64,000 nt of DNA from Planctomycetota bacterium (GTDB lineage: Bacteria; Planctomycetota; UBA1135; UBA2386): NCBI GenBank assembly GCA_020638655.1, contig JACKIC010000002.1, forward strand, positions 248,001 to 312,000, given 5' to 3'. The notes below the pieces were generated by a model. It worked only from the letters and a program-made list of their open reading frames with translations, was not told where the DNA came from and did no database searches. The position numbers and the translations under genes were made by a program. Below are positions 51,142 to 59,661 of this stretch, one piece after another (the first letter of the stretch is position 1; each line of letters opens with the position of its first letter).

Positions 51142-51306
51142 ATGGCCAAGAAGACTGCCAAGGCGGCCCCGGTCGCCGACATCGAAGTCATCGAGAAGCC
51201 GGGCCTCGGCATCGACGATGGCATCATCCTGACGACGTTCTTCCTGCTCGTCGGCGCCCTGGCGCTGGTCTGGTTCGCAAACCAGACCTACCTGCCGAAC
51301 GGCTGA
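51142..51306 (+). CDS. 54-residue single-span membrane protein
   Basis: ATG 51142 has a clear Shine-Dalgarno (TAGGAGC, seven bases upstream). The product starts MAKKTAKAAPVADIEVIEKP and carries one hydrophobic span, IILTTFFLLVGALALVWFA (about residues 28-46), then a short NQTYLPNG tail. It lies 30 bases after the coiled-coil gene and 33 bases before a strong terminator, so both are one transcript. Probably a partner of the coiled-coil protein in the membrane; no family recognised. Confidence 0.82.
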   Translation: MAKKTAKAAPVADIEVIEKPGLGIDDGIILTTFFLLVGALALVWFANQTYLPNG

Positions 51307-51339
51307 TCGCCGGAAGCGAACCAAGATCGGCTAGATCAC

Positions 51340-51380
51340 CCGAGAAGCCCTCGCGAGCCCTGCTCGCGAGGGCTTCTCGG
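51340..51380 (+). terminator. Strong terminator hairpin after the microprotein gene
   Basis: Perfect 18-bp stem: CCGAGAAGCCCTCGCGAG (51340-51357) with CTCGCGAGGGCTTCTCGG (51363-51380), loop CCCTG. Only a short T-run (GTTTG) follows, but the stem is by far the longest in the window. It insulates the coiled-coil unit from mreB. The remaining 51381-51658 shows no gene and should carry the mreB promoter; a weak pair TTGCTA (51441) / TACCTT (51463) is visible. Confidence 0.85.
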
Positions 51381-51658
51381 CGTTTGGGGGCGGGCTGTCG
51401 GGAGCGCGGTGGGTTCCTGCGTGCCGGCGCCAAGAATACGTTGCTACCGGAGCCGCGGCCGCTACCTTCTGTCACGGCGTCGTTTGGTCCACGGCGCCAT
51501 TGGCGGTGCTCGTTCTCAGGAGCGGCGTTGCCAGAAGGTCAGGCTGACACGGTCCATCGACAACGCGTCGACGGCCGACCGTCAGTCGCATTCAGGTCAG
51601 TCTGCAAAGGTCAATGGCTCCCCGCGGCCTCAACAGCGGGCCAGCCCGAGGGCGTTCC

Positions 51659-52720
51659 ATGCTGAAACCGGTCGAGTGGCTGTTGAGCGGCTTCTCCGTC
51701 GATCTGGGGATCGATCTGGGCACTGCCAACACGTTGGTGTTCGTTCGCGACAAGGGCATCGTGCTCGATGAGCCATCGGTGGTCGCGGTGCGCCGCGGCA
51801 CCAACGAGGTGTTGCTCGACGGCATGGCCGTGGGTGACGCCGCGCTCGAGTATCTCGGCCGCACGCCGCCCGGCTTCCAGGCGGTGCGACCGATGAAGAG
51901 CGGCGTGATCGCCGACTTCGAGATCACCGAGAAGATGCTGCGCTACTTCATGGCGAAGGCGTGCGGTGGCAAGCGCCTGGTCAAGCCGCGCCTGGTGATC
52001 GCGGTGCCGTGGGGCATCACGATGGTCGAGAAGCGCGCCGTGATCGGCAGCGCCGAGCGCGCCGGCGCGCGCCGCGTGTTCCTCGTCGACGAGCCGACCG
52101 CGGCGGCGATCGGCGCGGGCCTGCCGGTGCACGAGCCGCGCGGCTCGCTGATCGTCGACATCGGCGGCGGCACCAGCGAGGTCGCGGTGATCTCGCTCGC
52201 CAACGTGGTCATGGCCGAGTGCCTGCGCGTCGCCGGCGACGACTTCAACGAAGCCATCACCCAGTACATCCGCGCCAAGTACAACCTGCTGATCGGTGAG
52301 ATCACCGCCGAGCGCCTCAAGATCGCGGCCGGCAGCTGCATCCCGCTCGAAGAGGAGATCCAGGTCGAGATCCGCGGTCGCGATTCGCTCGTCAACCTGC
52401 CGCGCCGCGCCGTGATCAGCTCGGCCGACGTGCGGGAGGCGCTGCAAGAGCCGGTGCGCAAGGTGATCGGCGCGATCAAGTCGGTGCTCGAACGCACCCC
52501 GCCAGAGCTCGCGGCCGACCTCGTCGACAGCGGCATCACGCTGTGCGGCGGCGGCTCGCTGCTGCGCGGTCTGCCCGAGATGATCGAGCGCGAGACCGAC
52601 CTCGACGTGCGCGTCGCCGAACGGCCGCTCGAGGCCGTGGCCCGCGGTACCGGCATCTTCCTCGAGAACCTCGAGCTCTACTCGCAGTTCCTCGAGGGCG
52701 GCGAAGACCTCGCCTCGTAG
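51659..52720 (+). CDS. mreB: Rod-shape-determining actin homologue MreB
   Basis: 353 residues from ATG 51659 (MLKPVEWLLSGFSVDLGIDL). Actin-fold motifs: DLGIDLGTANTLVFVRDKG (phosphate 1), VDEPTAAAIGAGLPV, SLIVDIGGGTSEVAVISL (phosphate 2), GITLCGGGSLLRGLPEMI (adenosine). The N-terminal amphipathic segment fits membrane binding. MreB filaments guide lateral peptidoglycan synthesis by the RodA-PBP2 pair encoded downstream. It is 61 bases ahead of mreC in the same orientation. Confidence 0.97.
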   Translation: MLKPVEWLLSGFSVDLGIDLGTANTLVFVRDKGIVLDEPSVVAVRRGTNEVLLDGMAVGDAALEYLGRTPPGFQAVRPMKSGVIADFEITEKMLRYFMAKACGGKRLVKPRLVIAVPWGITMVEKRAVIGSAERAGARRVFLVDEPTAAAIGAGLPVHEPRGSLIVDIGGGTSEVAVISLANVVMAECLRVAGDDFNEAITQYIRAKYNLLIGEITAERLKIAAGSCIPLEEEIQVEIRGRDSLVNLPRRAVISSADVREALQEPVRKVIGAIKSVLERTPPELAADLVDSGITLCGGGSLLRGLPEMIERETDLDVRVAERPLEAVARGTGIFLENLELYSQFLEGGEDLAS

Positions 52721-52781
52721 TCCGATGCGCCGCCCCGACGCGGTGAGCACCGGCGCGAGCGCGCGCCGGGGGGCTTGAGCC

Positions 52782-54140
52782 ATGCGCCGCTCGCGGCAGG
52801 CGTTCCCGGTAGGTCTGTACGGGATGCTGCTGTTCGCGCTGTGTTGGCTGACACTGCCCACGGTGTTCGCGCCGCTGGAGCGCTGGGGCCTCGGCCTCGT
52901 CAGCCTGGTGCCAGAGCTCGCGGCGTCCTGGCGCGGCACCCCGGTGCACGCTGCCGAACCGGCGGTCGCGGCGCGCCTGCAGGAGCTGACCTTCGACCTC
53001 GAGGTGCGCACCGCGAAGCACGACATCGGCTCCGCGGCGCGGTTCGTGCCGGCGGGCTGGGAGCCCGTGCATTGCGCCGTGCTCAGCGCCGACTCGCGGC
53101 GCGGCGGCGGCGATCAGCCGTGTGAGCTGCTGCTCGACCACAGCTACGCCGAGCTCGCCGGCTGCAGCGCCTACGTGACCAAGGCCGACGTGCTGCTCGG
53201 CTATCTGGTGCAGCCGGGGGAGGCGCTCGCCGGTGAGGACGAGCCCGACGATCCGGCGCGCGTGATCCTGCTCAACCACCGCGCCGCGGCGCCGGTGATG
53301 GCAGAGACCGCGCGGACCAGCGGCGGCGCGCTGCAGATGATCGTCGGTCCCGCTGCCGTGGCCGACCCTGCGCCGCTGCGCGTCGACCTGTGGGACAACC
53401 CGTTCACGGCCTCGCGGCTGCGTCATGGCGGCCAGCTGGTGCACGTGGTGCCGCTCGATCGGGTCGACGACCAGCCGCCGCCGGGGCTGTGGTTGGGGCG
53501 CACCCTGGTGTGGGGCTACGACGGCGAGGTGGGGCAGGATCCGCTGGCGATCGGCGTCTACGTGAGCACGCCGTTCGAGCCGCGTTCGCTGTCGCACGTC
53601 GTGGTCTGGCGGCAGCGCGGCGTCAGCGCGCCGCAGCCGCCGCTGCGCGAGCGGTCGCGGCGCATCCCGGCGCGGCTTTGGGACCTGCCCGGGGCCGCGG
53701 GCCGCCGTTTCCTGTTGTCGGCCTCGGCGGCCGTGCCCAGTGGTGCCGCGGTGGTGCACGCCGGACTGTGCATCGGCACCACGCGAGGTCTGTCGTTCGG
53801 CAACGCCCTCGTGACCTCGTTCCTCGGGTCGCGCCGCCGCTGGAACCTGATCCTGCTGCCGAGCGCCGCCGGCGAGCGGCCCCGCGAGCTGTCGGCGGAG
53901 GTGGTCGAAACCGACGCCGGCGTCGCCGTGCTGCGTTGCCGCAGCGACAGCTACGACGGCTTCCACGCGCCGCTGCCGCGCGGCTACCTGTTCACGGGCA
54001 GCAACGGCCGCGGTTGTCCGGCAGGATTGTTCCTCGGCGCCGCAGAACCGGGCTACGAACTCGAGGAGCTGCAGGTGACGATTCCGATCGAGGCCGGTCC
54101 CCTCGACGTCGAGGTGCTGGTCCCGGGAGGCGAGCGGTGA
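52782..54140 (+). CDS. mreC: MreC-position rod-complex protein, divergent
   Basis: 452 residues. A short cytoplasmic start is followed by one transmembrane helix (FPVGLYGMLLFALCWLTLPT, residues 8-27) and a periplasmic part. The beta-strand region near 90-200 (HCAVLSADSRRGGGDQPCEL, AYVTKADVLLGYLVQPGEAL, ARVILLNHRAAAPVMAET) fits the MreC beta domain, then an extra ~220-residue C-terminal domain of strand-like sequence ends in a YELEELQVTIPIEAGPLDVE segment. Sequence similarity to MreC is weak; the assignment rests on topology and on its place between mreB and mreD. Its C-terminal extension makes it longer than typical MreC. Confidence 0.78.
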   Translation: MRRSRQAFPVGLYGMLLFALCWLTLPTVFAPLERWGLGLVSLVPELAASWRGTPVHAAEPAVAARLQELTFDLEVRTAKHDIGSAARFVPAGWEPVHCAVLSADSRRGGGDQPCELLLDHSYAELAGCSAYVTKADVLLGYLVQPGEALAGEDEPDDPARVILLNHRAAAPVMAETARTSGGALQMIVGPAAVADPAPLRVDLWDNPFTASRLRHGGQLVHVVPLDRVDDQPPPGLWLGRTLVWGYDGEVGQDPLAIGVYVSTPFEPRSLSHVVVWRQRGVSAPQPPLRERSRRIPARLWDLPGAAGRRFLLSASAAVPSGAAVVHAGLCIGTTRGLSFGNALVTSFLGSRRRWNLILLPSAAGERPRELSAEVVETDAGVAVLRCRSDSYDGFHAPLPRGYLFTGSNGRGCPAGLFLGAAEPGYELEELQVTIPIEAGPLDVEVLVPGGER

Positions 54141-54616
54141 AGCGGTGGTTCTGGTTCTTCCTGGTCGGGCCGCAGCTGTTCCTCGCGGCGCAGTGGCTGC
54201 AGGACCTCGGCGCGCCGCCGCTGGACATGGCGGTGCTGATGAGCCTGTTCCTGGCGTTCTTCGCCGAGCGTGGCGCGCTGCCGTGGCTGCTGCTCGGCGC
54301 CGCGCTCGGTCGCGCCCTGGTGGACGACGCCGGCGTGCCGGTGCAGATCCTCGTGCTGGGTCTGCCGACCGCCTGTCTGCTGCCGCTGCGCGCATGGTTC
54401 TTCGGCCAGCGTTGGTTCTGGCAGGTGTTGGCCGCAGCTGTCGGCGCGCTGATGGTGCCGTACGTGGCGATGCTCTGCGGGCGTTGGTTCGACCAGCCGT
54501 CGGCGAGCGCGGTGATCGACAGCTGGCGCGTGTTCTGGGCCGCACTGCTGCTGCCGCCGCTGCTCGCGGTGCTGCGCCGCCTGCCGCCGCTGCACGCGTT
54601 CGAGGAGGTTTCCTGA
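54137..54616 (+). CDS. mreD: MreD-like inner-membrane protein
   Basis: 159 residues from a GTG at 54137 overlapping the mreC stop (GTGA). About five hydrophobic spans: FWFFLVGPQLFLAAQWL, MAVLMSLFLAFFAERG, LPWLLLGAALGRALVDDA, VQILVLGLPTACLLPLRAWF, FWQVLAAAVGALMVPYVAML. Size and topology fit MreD, a small integral protein of the rod complex. Sequence is divergent, so the call depends on the mreB-mreC-X-mrdA-rodA order. Its stop shares one base with the mrdA start (TGATG). Confidence 0.82.
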   Translation: MKRWFWFFLVGPQLFLAAQWLQDLGAPPLDMAVLMSLFLAFFAERGALPWLLLGAALGRALVDDAGVPVQILVLGLPTACLLPLRAWFFGQRWFWQVLAAAVGALMVPYVAMLCGRWFDQPSASAVIDSWRVFWAALLLPPLLAVLRRLPPLHAFEEVS

Positions 54617-57033
54617 TGTCGGGCCGCGTCGCGATGTCCACCGGAGAACGCATCCGCGTCGTCGGCGGCGTGATGCTGGCGGCGCTCGCGGGCCTGCTGC
54701 TCTACCTGTTCGTGTTGATGGTGGTGCAGCACGACAAGTGGACGCGCCGCAGCCAGGACAACCGCTGGGCGTTCCGCGCCGTGCCGAGCATGCGCGGGGC
54801 GTTGCTCGATCGCACCGGCCGGCCGCTCGCGTGGGACGAGCCCAGCACCGAACTGGCGCTGTACTACGGCCGGTTCCGCAGCTACCACGCCGTCGGCGCG
54901 GCGGTGCACGCGGCGACGCTCGCGGCGCGATTGGCCGGCGACGACCTGGTCAGCTACAGCTACGAGGACGGGCCCGTCGGGCCGATGGTGGCGCTGCGCG
55001 ACGTGTTGGCGCTGCCGACGCGGCTGCTGCGCCCCAACTTCCTGGAGAAGAACGTCGCCAAGGAGCTGGCGACGACCGTGACGACGGTGCTGTCGGTGTG
55101 TTCGGGGCGTTCGCGCACGCGCAGCTACACCGCGATCCGCGGTGCGTACCAGCGCGGCGGCACGACCTCGTTCGGCGACGTGTTCGACGACGTGTCGCGC
55201 GCCGATCTGGAAGCGGCGTTCCGCGCCGCGCTCGGCGAACTGCAGCAGCTGGAGATCGACATCCAGGCGCTCGGCGCCGCCTCGGCGCCGCCGGGGTGCA
55301 GGTTCGCGAGCCTGTTCGAGGCGCTCGAGGAGCAGCGCCGCGCCGCGCTGGGCCTCAGCGTGGTCGGCGAGGAGACGGAGCATCAGGCCGAGATCCGACT
55401 CAAACGGCAGACGATCCTGCAGGTGTTCGCGCAGCAGGTGCCGTTCGAACTGGCGGCGTCGGTGCGGCTCGGTGCGAGCCGACACCCGGGCATCGTCGTG
55501 CAGCCGTCGGTGCGCCGCGTGACCGACGTGCCGCCCGATTCGTCGCTCGAGGCGTGGCTCGGCCGCGTCGTCGATCTCGACCGCTCCAGCGAGAACGGCA
55601 CCAAAGCGCTGCTCGACGAGGTCGCGCCCGAAGATCCCGCGGTCGGCTGGAAGGACGCGATCGTGCCCACGCAGTTTGCCGACGGCGAGGTGGACCGCGA
55701 TGCGTTCGCCAAGGACGCCGCGGGGATATACCGCAGCGCGATGATGTCGCGCGAGCGCCGCGGCGTCAGCGGCATCGAGGCGACGCTGGACCGCGACCTG
55801 CGCGGTCAGTTGGGCCTGCGCTTCGTCGAGCGCGACAAGCTGCGGCGCGAACAGCGCATGTTCGGGCACCTGCAGGTCGAGTCGGGCGCCGACGTGCGGC
55901 TCAGCATCGACGCGTCGCTGCAGGCGGTGGTCGAGAGCAACCTGTGGCACCACTACCAGAGCATGCGCGCGCGGCACGAGGATCCGGCGGCGCAGGACCG
56001 CGTCGCCGCGGCGATGGTGATGGTCGACGCGCGCAGTGGCGACATCCTGGCCTACGCGTCCCTGCAGAACGAGCTGCACATCTACAAGGAGCCGCGCGAC
56101 CCGGACGACCCCAAATCTCCGCTGGACACGCGCCGCGAGTGGAAGTTCGGCCGCCTGCCCGGCGTCGCCTACCCGGGCAACTCGGCGCTCGGTTCGGTGG
56201 TCAAGCCGTTCGTGCTGGTCGAGCACCTGCGCGCCGAGGCGCTCGGCCTGCCGCACATCGCCAGCGCCGAGATGCTGCCGTGCGAGGGCAAGATGAAGTT
56301 CGGCGATCGGCGCCTGGGATGCCTGGGGCACCACGGCGAGGCGGGCCGCGACGGGGCGCAGGCGATCGCGGAGTCGTGCAACACGTTCTTCTTCCAGGCC
56401 GCGCGCGGCCTCGAGGAGGCGGGCTTCGCGCGCGCGCTGCAGCGCTTCGCCCTGCTGCGCGACGAGAACGGCCCGTTCGAGGCGACCTGGATGGCGTCCG
56501 TGCCCAGCCTGCCGCCCGGCATCTACAACCGTCCGCAGCTGGACGACCGGCAGAGCCTGCCGCTGCGCGGCATCGGCTACGGCGTCTACGCGTTGCCCGT
56601 CGACGTGGCGCGCGCCTACGCGGCGCTGGCGACCGGCTACCTGCCGACCCTGGGCGTCGTGCACGGCGAGGGCCGCGCGATCGTGCCGCTCGGCGATCTC
56701 GACGCCGAACTGCGTGTCGTGCGCGAGGGCATGAAGGGCTGCGTCCAGAGAGGCACGGCCAAGGACGTGCCGTTCCCTCCCGGCATCGACATCTTCGGCA
56801 AGACCGGCACCGCCGAGGTCTCCGAGCAGCACGACAACAACGCGTGGTTCGCCGGCTTCCTGGGGCACGTCGGCCACGACGGTGTGCAGATCGCGTTCGC
56901 CGCGGTGGTGTATCGCGTGGCGCACCGCACGCACGGCGCCGACGTCGCCGGTCAGATCATCGCCGACGTGCTCAACGAGATGCAGCTCGATCCTCGCCTC
57001 GCCGAGCGTTACCTCGTGCCGGAGGGCCGATGA
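54616..57033 (+). CDS. mrdA: Penicillin-binding protein 2 (elongation transpeptidase), enlarged
   Basis: 805 residues from ATG 54616, with Shine-Dalgarno GAGGAGG. One N-terminal transmembrane helix (VMLAALAGLLLYLFVLMVV), then the pedestal start FRAVPSMRGALLDRTGRPLA. The transpeptidase motifs are intact: SxxK at S527 (GSVVKPF), SxN as S587-C-N589 (AESCNTFFF) and KTGT at K729 (GKTGTAEVS). It cross-links peptidoglycan during elongation, partnered by RodA. The catalytic Ser is about 200 residues later than in E. coli PBP2 (Ser330), because residues about 80-400 form an enlarged, partly helical and charged pedestal region. Coupled to mreD and rodA by overlapping codons. Confidence 0.95.
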   Translation: MSGRVAMSTGERIRVVGGVMLAALAGLLLYLFVLMVVQHDKWTRRSQDNRWAFRAVPSMRGALLDRTGRPLAWDEPSTELALYYGRFRSYHAVGAAVHAATLAARLAGDDLVSYSYEDGPVGPMVALRDVLALPTRLLRPNFLEKNVAKELATTVTTVLSVCSGRSRTRSYTAIRGAYQRGGTTSFGDVFDDVSRADLEAAFRAALGELQQLEIDIQALGAASAPPGCRFASLFEALEEQRRAALGLSVVGEETEHQAEIRLKRQTILQVFAQQVPFELAASVRLGASRHPGIVVQPSVRRVTDVPPDSSLEAWLGRVVDLDRSSENGTKALLDEVAPEDPAVGWKDAIVPTQFADGEVDRDAFAKDAAGIYRSAMMSRERRGVSGIEATLDRDLRGQLGLRFVERDKLRREQRMFGHLQVESGADVRLSIDASLQAVVESNLWHHYQSMRARHEDPAAQDRVAAAMVMVDARSGDILAYASLQNELHIYKEPRDPDDPKSPLDTRREWKFGRLPGVAYPGNSALGSVVKPFVLVEHLRAEALGLPHIASAEMLPCEGKMKFGDRRLGCLGHHGEAGRDGAQAIAESCNTFFFQAARGLEEAGFARALQRFALLRDENGPFEATWMASVPSLPPGIYNRPQLDDRQSLPLRGIGYGVYALPVDVARAYAALATGYLPTLGVVHGEGRAIVPLGDLDAELRVVREGMKGCVQRGTAKDVPFPPGIDIFGKTGTAEVSEQHDNNAWFAGFLGHVGHDGVQIAFAAVVYRVAHRTHGADVAGQIIADVLNEMQLDPRLAERYLVPEGR

Positions 57034-58238
57034 GCTCGATGGCGCGTGAATTGTGGCCCGACCGGTGGTTCGGCGATCGCGCCAGGCAGCGGCTCGCGGT
57101 GCTGCGTGAGGTCGACCCCTGGCTGGTGCTGTGCACGGTCGCGCTGCTGCTGTGCGGGCTCGTGTTCATCGGCTCGGCGACGCAGGACGACGCGCAGTTC
57201 GGCAACCAGCAGGGGCGCCAGGCCTTGTTCGTGGTGTGCGGCGCGGGCATCAGCTTCTTCCTGTTGCTGGTGCCGTACGCGCGCCTCATGCGCGGCGCCT
57301 GGCTGCTCTACTTCGCGACCGTCGTGGCGCTGCTGGGGCTGCCGTTCTTCGCGCCCGTGATCAACGGCGCGCGGCGTTGGTACTCCTTGCCGGGCTTCTC
57401 GATCCAGCCCAGCGAGTTCGCCAAGCTCGCGGTCGTGCTGGCCCTGGCCGCGCTGCTGCGCTTCAAGAGCCGCGCGCGCACCGTCGAAGGGCTGTTCGTG
57501 CCGATGCTGGTGGCGGCCGTGCCGGCGCTGCTGATCCTGCGGCAGCCCGACCTCGGCAGCGCGCTGGTGTTCGCGCCGGTGCTGCTGGCGATGTGTTTCG
57601 TCGCCGGCGCGCCGCCGCGCAGCGTACTGCTGGTCGTGCTGGTCGCTCTGGGCGTCGGCGTGATCGCCTACTTCACGAGCCTGCACGGCTACCAGAAGGA
57701 GCGCATCGACGTCTGGCTCAAGCACTGGACCTGGACCGACGAGTTGATCAAGGCCGACGAGGGGGTCCGCGACCTGATCCTCAACAAGGGATACCAGTCC
57801 TGGCAGGCGCTGATCGCGATGGGCGGCGGCGGCCTGACCGGCTTCGGCATCGGGTCGGGCCCGCAGAACCGCTACGACTTCCTGCCGTATCGCAGCGAGG
57901 ACTACGTGTTCGCCGTGGTCGGCGAGGAGACCGGCTGGCTCGGCTGCGTGCTGGTGCTCGGGCTGATGTTCGCGCTGGTGATCGGCATCCTCGGTATCGC
58001 GGCACGGACCCGCGAACGTTTCGGGCGCCTGGTCTGCGTCGGCGTCGCCACCTGGCTCGGCATGCAGTCGCTGGTGCACGTCGCGGTCTGCGCGTGGCTG
58101 GTGCCGGCGACGGGGTTGCCGATGCCGGCGCTCAGCTACGGGGGCAGCTCGACGATGGCGACGCTGCTGGGCATCGTCGTGTGCCTGAACATCGGCGCGC
58201 GCCGCGAGCCGGTGCTCGCGGGGGACGGGTTCCGCTGA
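57030..58238 (+). CDS. rodA: RodA peptidoglycan glycosyltransferase (SEDS family)
   Basis: 402 residues from ATG 57030, overlapping the mrdA stop (ATGA) and preceded by GGAGGG. SEDS motifs: NGARRWYSLPGFSIQPSEFA, KLAVVLALAALL, LRQPDLGSALVFAPVLLAM (catalytic Asp), GGGGLTGFGIGSGPQNRYDF, LPYRSEDYVFAVVGEETGWL and LPMPALSYGGSSTMATLLG. About ten membrane spans. It polymerises lipid II into glycan strands with PBP2. Last gene of the rod operon; a barrel lipoprotein gene starts 13 bases later. Confidence 0.96.
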   Translation: MSSMARELWPDRWFGDRARQRLAVLREVDPWLVLCTVALLLCGLVFIGSATQDDAQFGNQQGRQALFVVCGAGISFFLLLVPYARLMRGAWLLYFATVVALLGLPFFAPVINGARRWYSLPGFSIQPSEFAKLAVVLALAALLRFKSRARTVEGLFVPMLVAAVPALLILRQPDLGSALVFAPVLLAMCFVAGAPPRSVLLVVLVALGVGVIAYFTSLHGYQKERIDVWLKHWTWTDELIKADEGVRDLILNKGYQSWQALIAMGGGGLTGFGIGSGPQNRYDFLPYRSEDYVFAVVGEETGWLGCVLVLGLMFALVIGILGIAARTRERFGRLVCVGVATWLGMQSLVHVAVCAWLVPATGLPMPALSYGGSSTMATLLGIVVCLNIGARREPVLAGDGFR

Positions 58239-58251
58239 TCGTGTGAGAACG

Positions 58252-58905
58252 ATGAACAGGTCGCCACGAGCGCGGTGTTGTGAGACCGACTGCGGCTGGG
58301 CGCTCGTCTTCCTGCTGCTCGGGGCCGGTTGTGCGGCAGCGCCTGCGTGGCAGCAGAGCCCCGGGCCTGCGGCCGGCGACGCGGCCGAGCCGGCCGGCAC
58401 CTGGGACTGGCAGGCCAGCGCGCTGATCGGCGGGCGCAGCCTCGACGACGACGGGTTCGGTCCCGTCGACGAGCAGTTCGTGTTCGGCGGCGAGATCGCC
58501 GCGCGCCCCGTCGGATCGTGGCTCGGTATGGAGGGCGGCGCGCAGATCGGCATCGGTGCGCACGGCACGCCGTTCCTGCCCGACTACAGCGAGAGCCACG
58601 TGGGTGAGCTCTATGTGGGGGCGCGCGCCACCTGGGCGGCGGGGGAGGTGCTGCGGCCCTATTGCGGCGTCGGCGTCAGCCTCGCCAGCGTCGGACTCAG
58701 CAAGCAGATCGGCTTCACCGAGTCCGACGACCGGGACGTCACCGGGGGCGTCTATCTGCACGCGGGCGTGGACTACCTCGTCGGTAGGCAGTTGCTGGTC
58801 GGCTTCGACGTGCGCGGATTGTTCGGCACGAGCGTCGACCTGCTCGGCAGCGCGACCGACGCCGACTACGTGCAGGCGGCGCTGACCCTCGGGCTGCGCT
58901 GGTAG
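58252..58905 (+). CDS. Outer-membrane beta-barrel lipoprotein, OmpA-like barrel type
   Basis: 217 residues from ATG 58252 (GTG 58243 possible). A lipoprotein signal ends in the lipobox LGAGC (WALVFLLLGAGCAAA). After a Pro/Ala linker, residues 50-217 show about eight amphipathic strands: WDWQASALIGGRSLDDD, FVFGGEIAARPVGSWLGMEG, GELYVGARATWAAGEVLRPY, GVGVSLASVGLS, TGGVYLHAGVDYLVGRQLLV, VQAALTLGLRW. The C-terminal Trp after Leu-Arg fits a BAM signal. It resembles small outer-membrane barrels (OmpW/OmpA-like) of unknown role. It may be carried on the rod-operon transcript. Confidence 0.75.
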   Translation: MNRSPRARCCETDCGWALVFLLLGAGCAAAPAWQQSPGPAAGDAAEPAGTWDWQASALIGGRSLDDDGFGPVDEQFVFGGEIAARPVGSWLGMEGGAQIGIGAHGTPFLPDYSESHVGELYVGARATWAAGEVLRPYCGVGVSLASVGLSKQIGFTESDDRDVTGGVYLHAGVDYLVGRQLLVGFDVRGLFGTSVDLLGSATDADYVQAALTLGLRW

Positions 58906-58920
58906 TCCTGGCGGCGGGGC

Positions 58921-59661
58921 TCAGTTGCCGCTGCCGCGTTTGTTGCGCAGGTAGGCTTCCCAATACTTGCGGAACTTCTCGGGCACCTTCGGCGGCGAAC
59001 CCCGGTTCTTGAGGAAGTTGACGTAGTCCTGCAGCTCGCCCCAGCCGCCTTCGCCCGTGCCGGGCTGGCCCGGGCCGGTCTCGGGCTCGGGTTGCCGGTT
59101 GCCGGTGGTGTTCTGCCCCGGGTCGTTGCTCTGCTGGGCGCCGTTGGGGTTGCCGTCGCGCTTCTGCTGGTCCTGCGGCTTGTTGCCTCCGGGCTGCTCG
59201 CCCGGCTGCTGTTCGCCGGGCTTCTGGCCCTGCTGCTGGCCGTCCTTGGGTTGCTGCACGAAGTCGGGCGTCTGGTTCTCGCGGCGCTGGTTGTTGCCCT
59301 GCTGCTGTTGTTGCTGGCCCTGCTGCTGCTGCTGGTCCTGCTGCTTCTGCTGCTGGTCCTCGCTCTGGCCGCCGCCGCCCTGGTTCTTCATCTCGTTGAG
59401 CTTGTCGATCAGCTCGTCGATGCCGCTCTCGACCGCCTCGCTGGTGGTCTTCGCCTGCTGCAGCTTCTCGGTGGGCGTGGCGCGGGGCTGGTTCTTCTTG
59501 CTCGATTCGAGCAGCAGGCGGTCGATCTCCTCGAGCTGCTCGCCGACGCGTTTGGCGAGCTCCTTGATCTCCTTGGCGGGGTCGGCGCCCTGGGCGAGCA
59601 GCCGGCCCGCGGGCGCGGTGACGAACAGCGCGAACGCGCAGATGCACAGGATCGACTTCAT
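58921..59661 (-). CDS. Exported Gln-rich low-complexity protein
   Basis: 246 residues with a signal peptide (LCICAFALFVTAPAG, cleavage near LLAQ). Residues 25-95 form a helical coiled segment (IKELAKRVGEQLEEIDRLLL), 95-200 are a Gln/Gly/Pro/Asn-rich disordered stretch with long Q runs, and the C-terminal 40 residues (GGWGELQDYVNFLKNRGSPP ... KYWEAYLRNKRG) are a conserved-looking helical tail, similar to tails of planctomycete proteins in the same gene group. Its ATG overlaps the stop of the upstream Gln-rich gene (ATGA). Likely periplasmic scaffold; function unknown. Confidence 0.8.
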   Translation of the reverse strand: MKSILCICAFALFVTAPAGRLLAQGADPAKEIKELAKRVGEQLEEIDRLLLESSKKNQPRATPTEKLQQAKTTSEAVESGIDELIDKLNEMKNQGGGGQSEDQQQKQQDQQQQQGQQQQQQGNNQRRENQTPDFVQQPKDGQQQGQKPGEQQPGEQPGGNKPQDQQKRDGNPNGAQQSNDPGQNTTGNRQPEPETGPGQPGTGEGGWGELQDYVNFLKNRGSPPKVPEKFRKYWEAYLRNKRGSGN

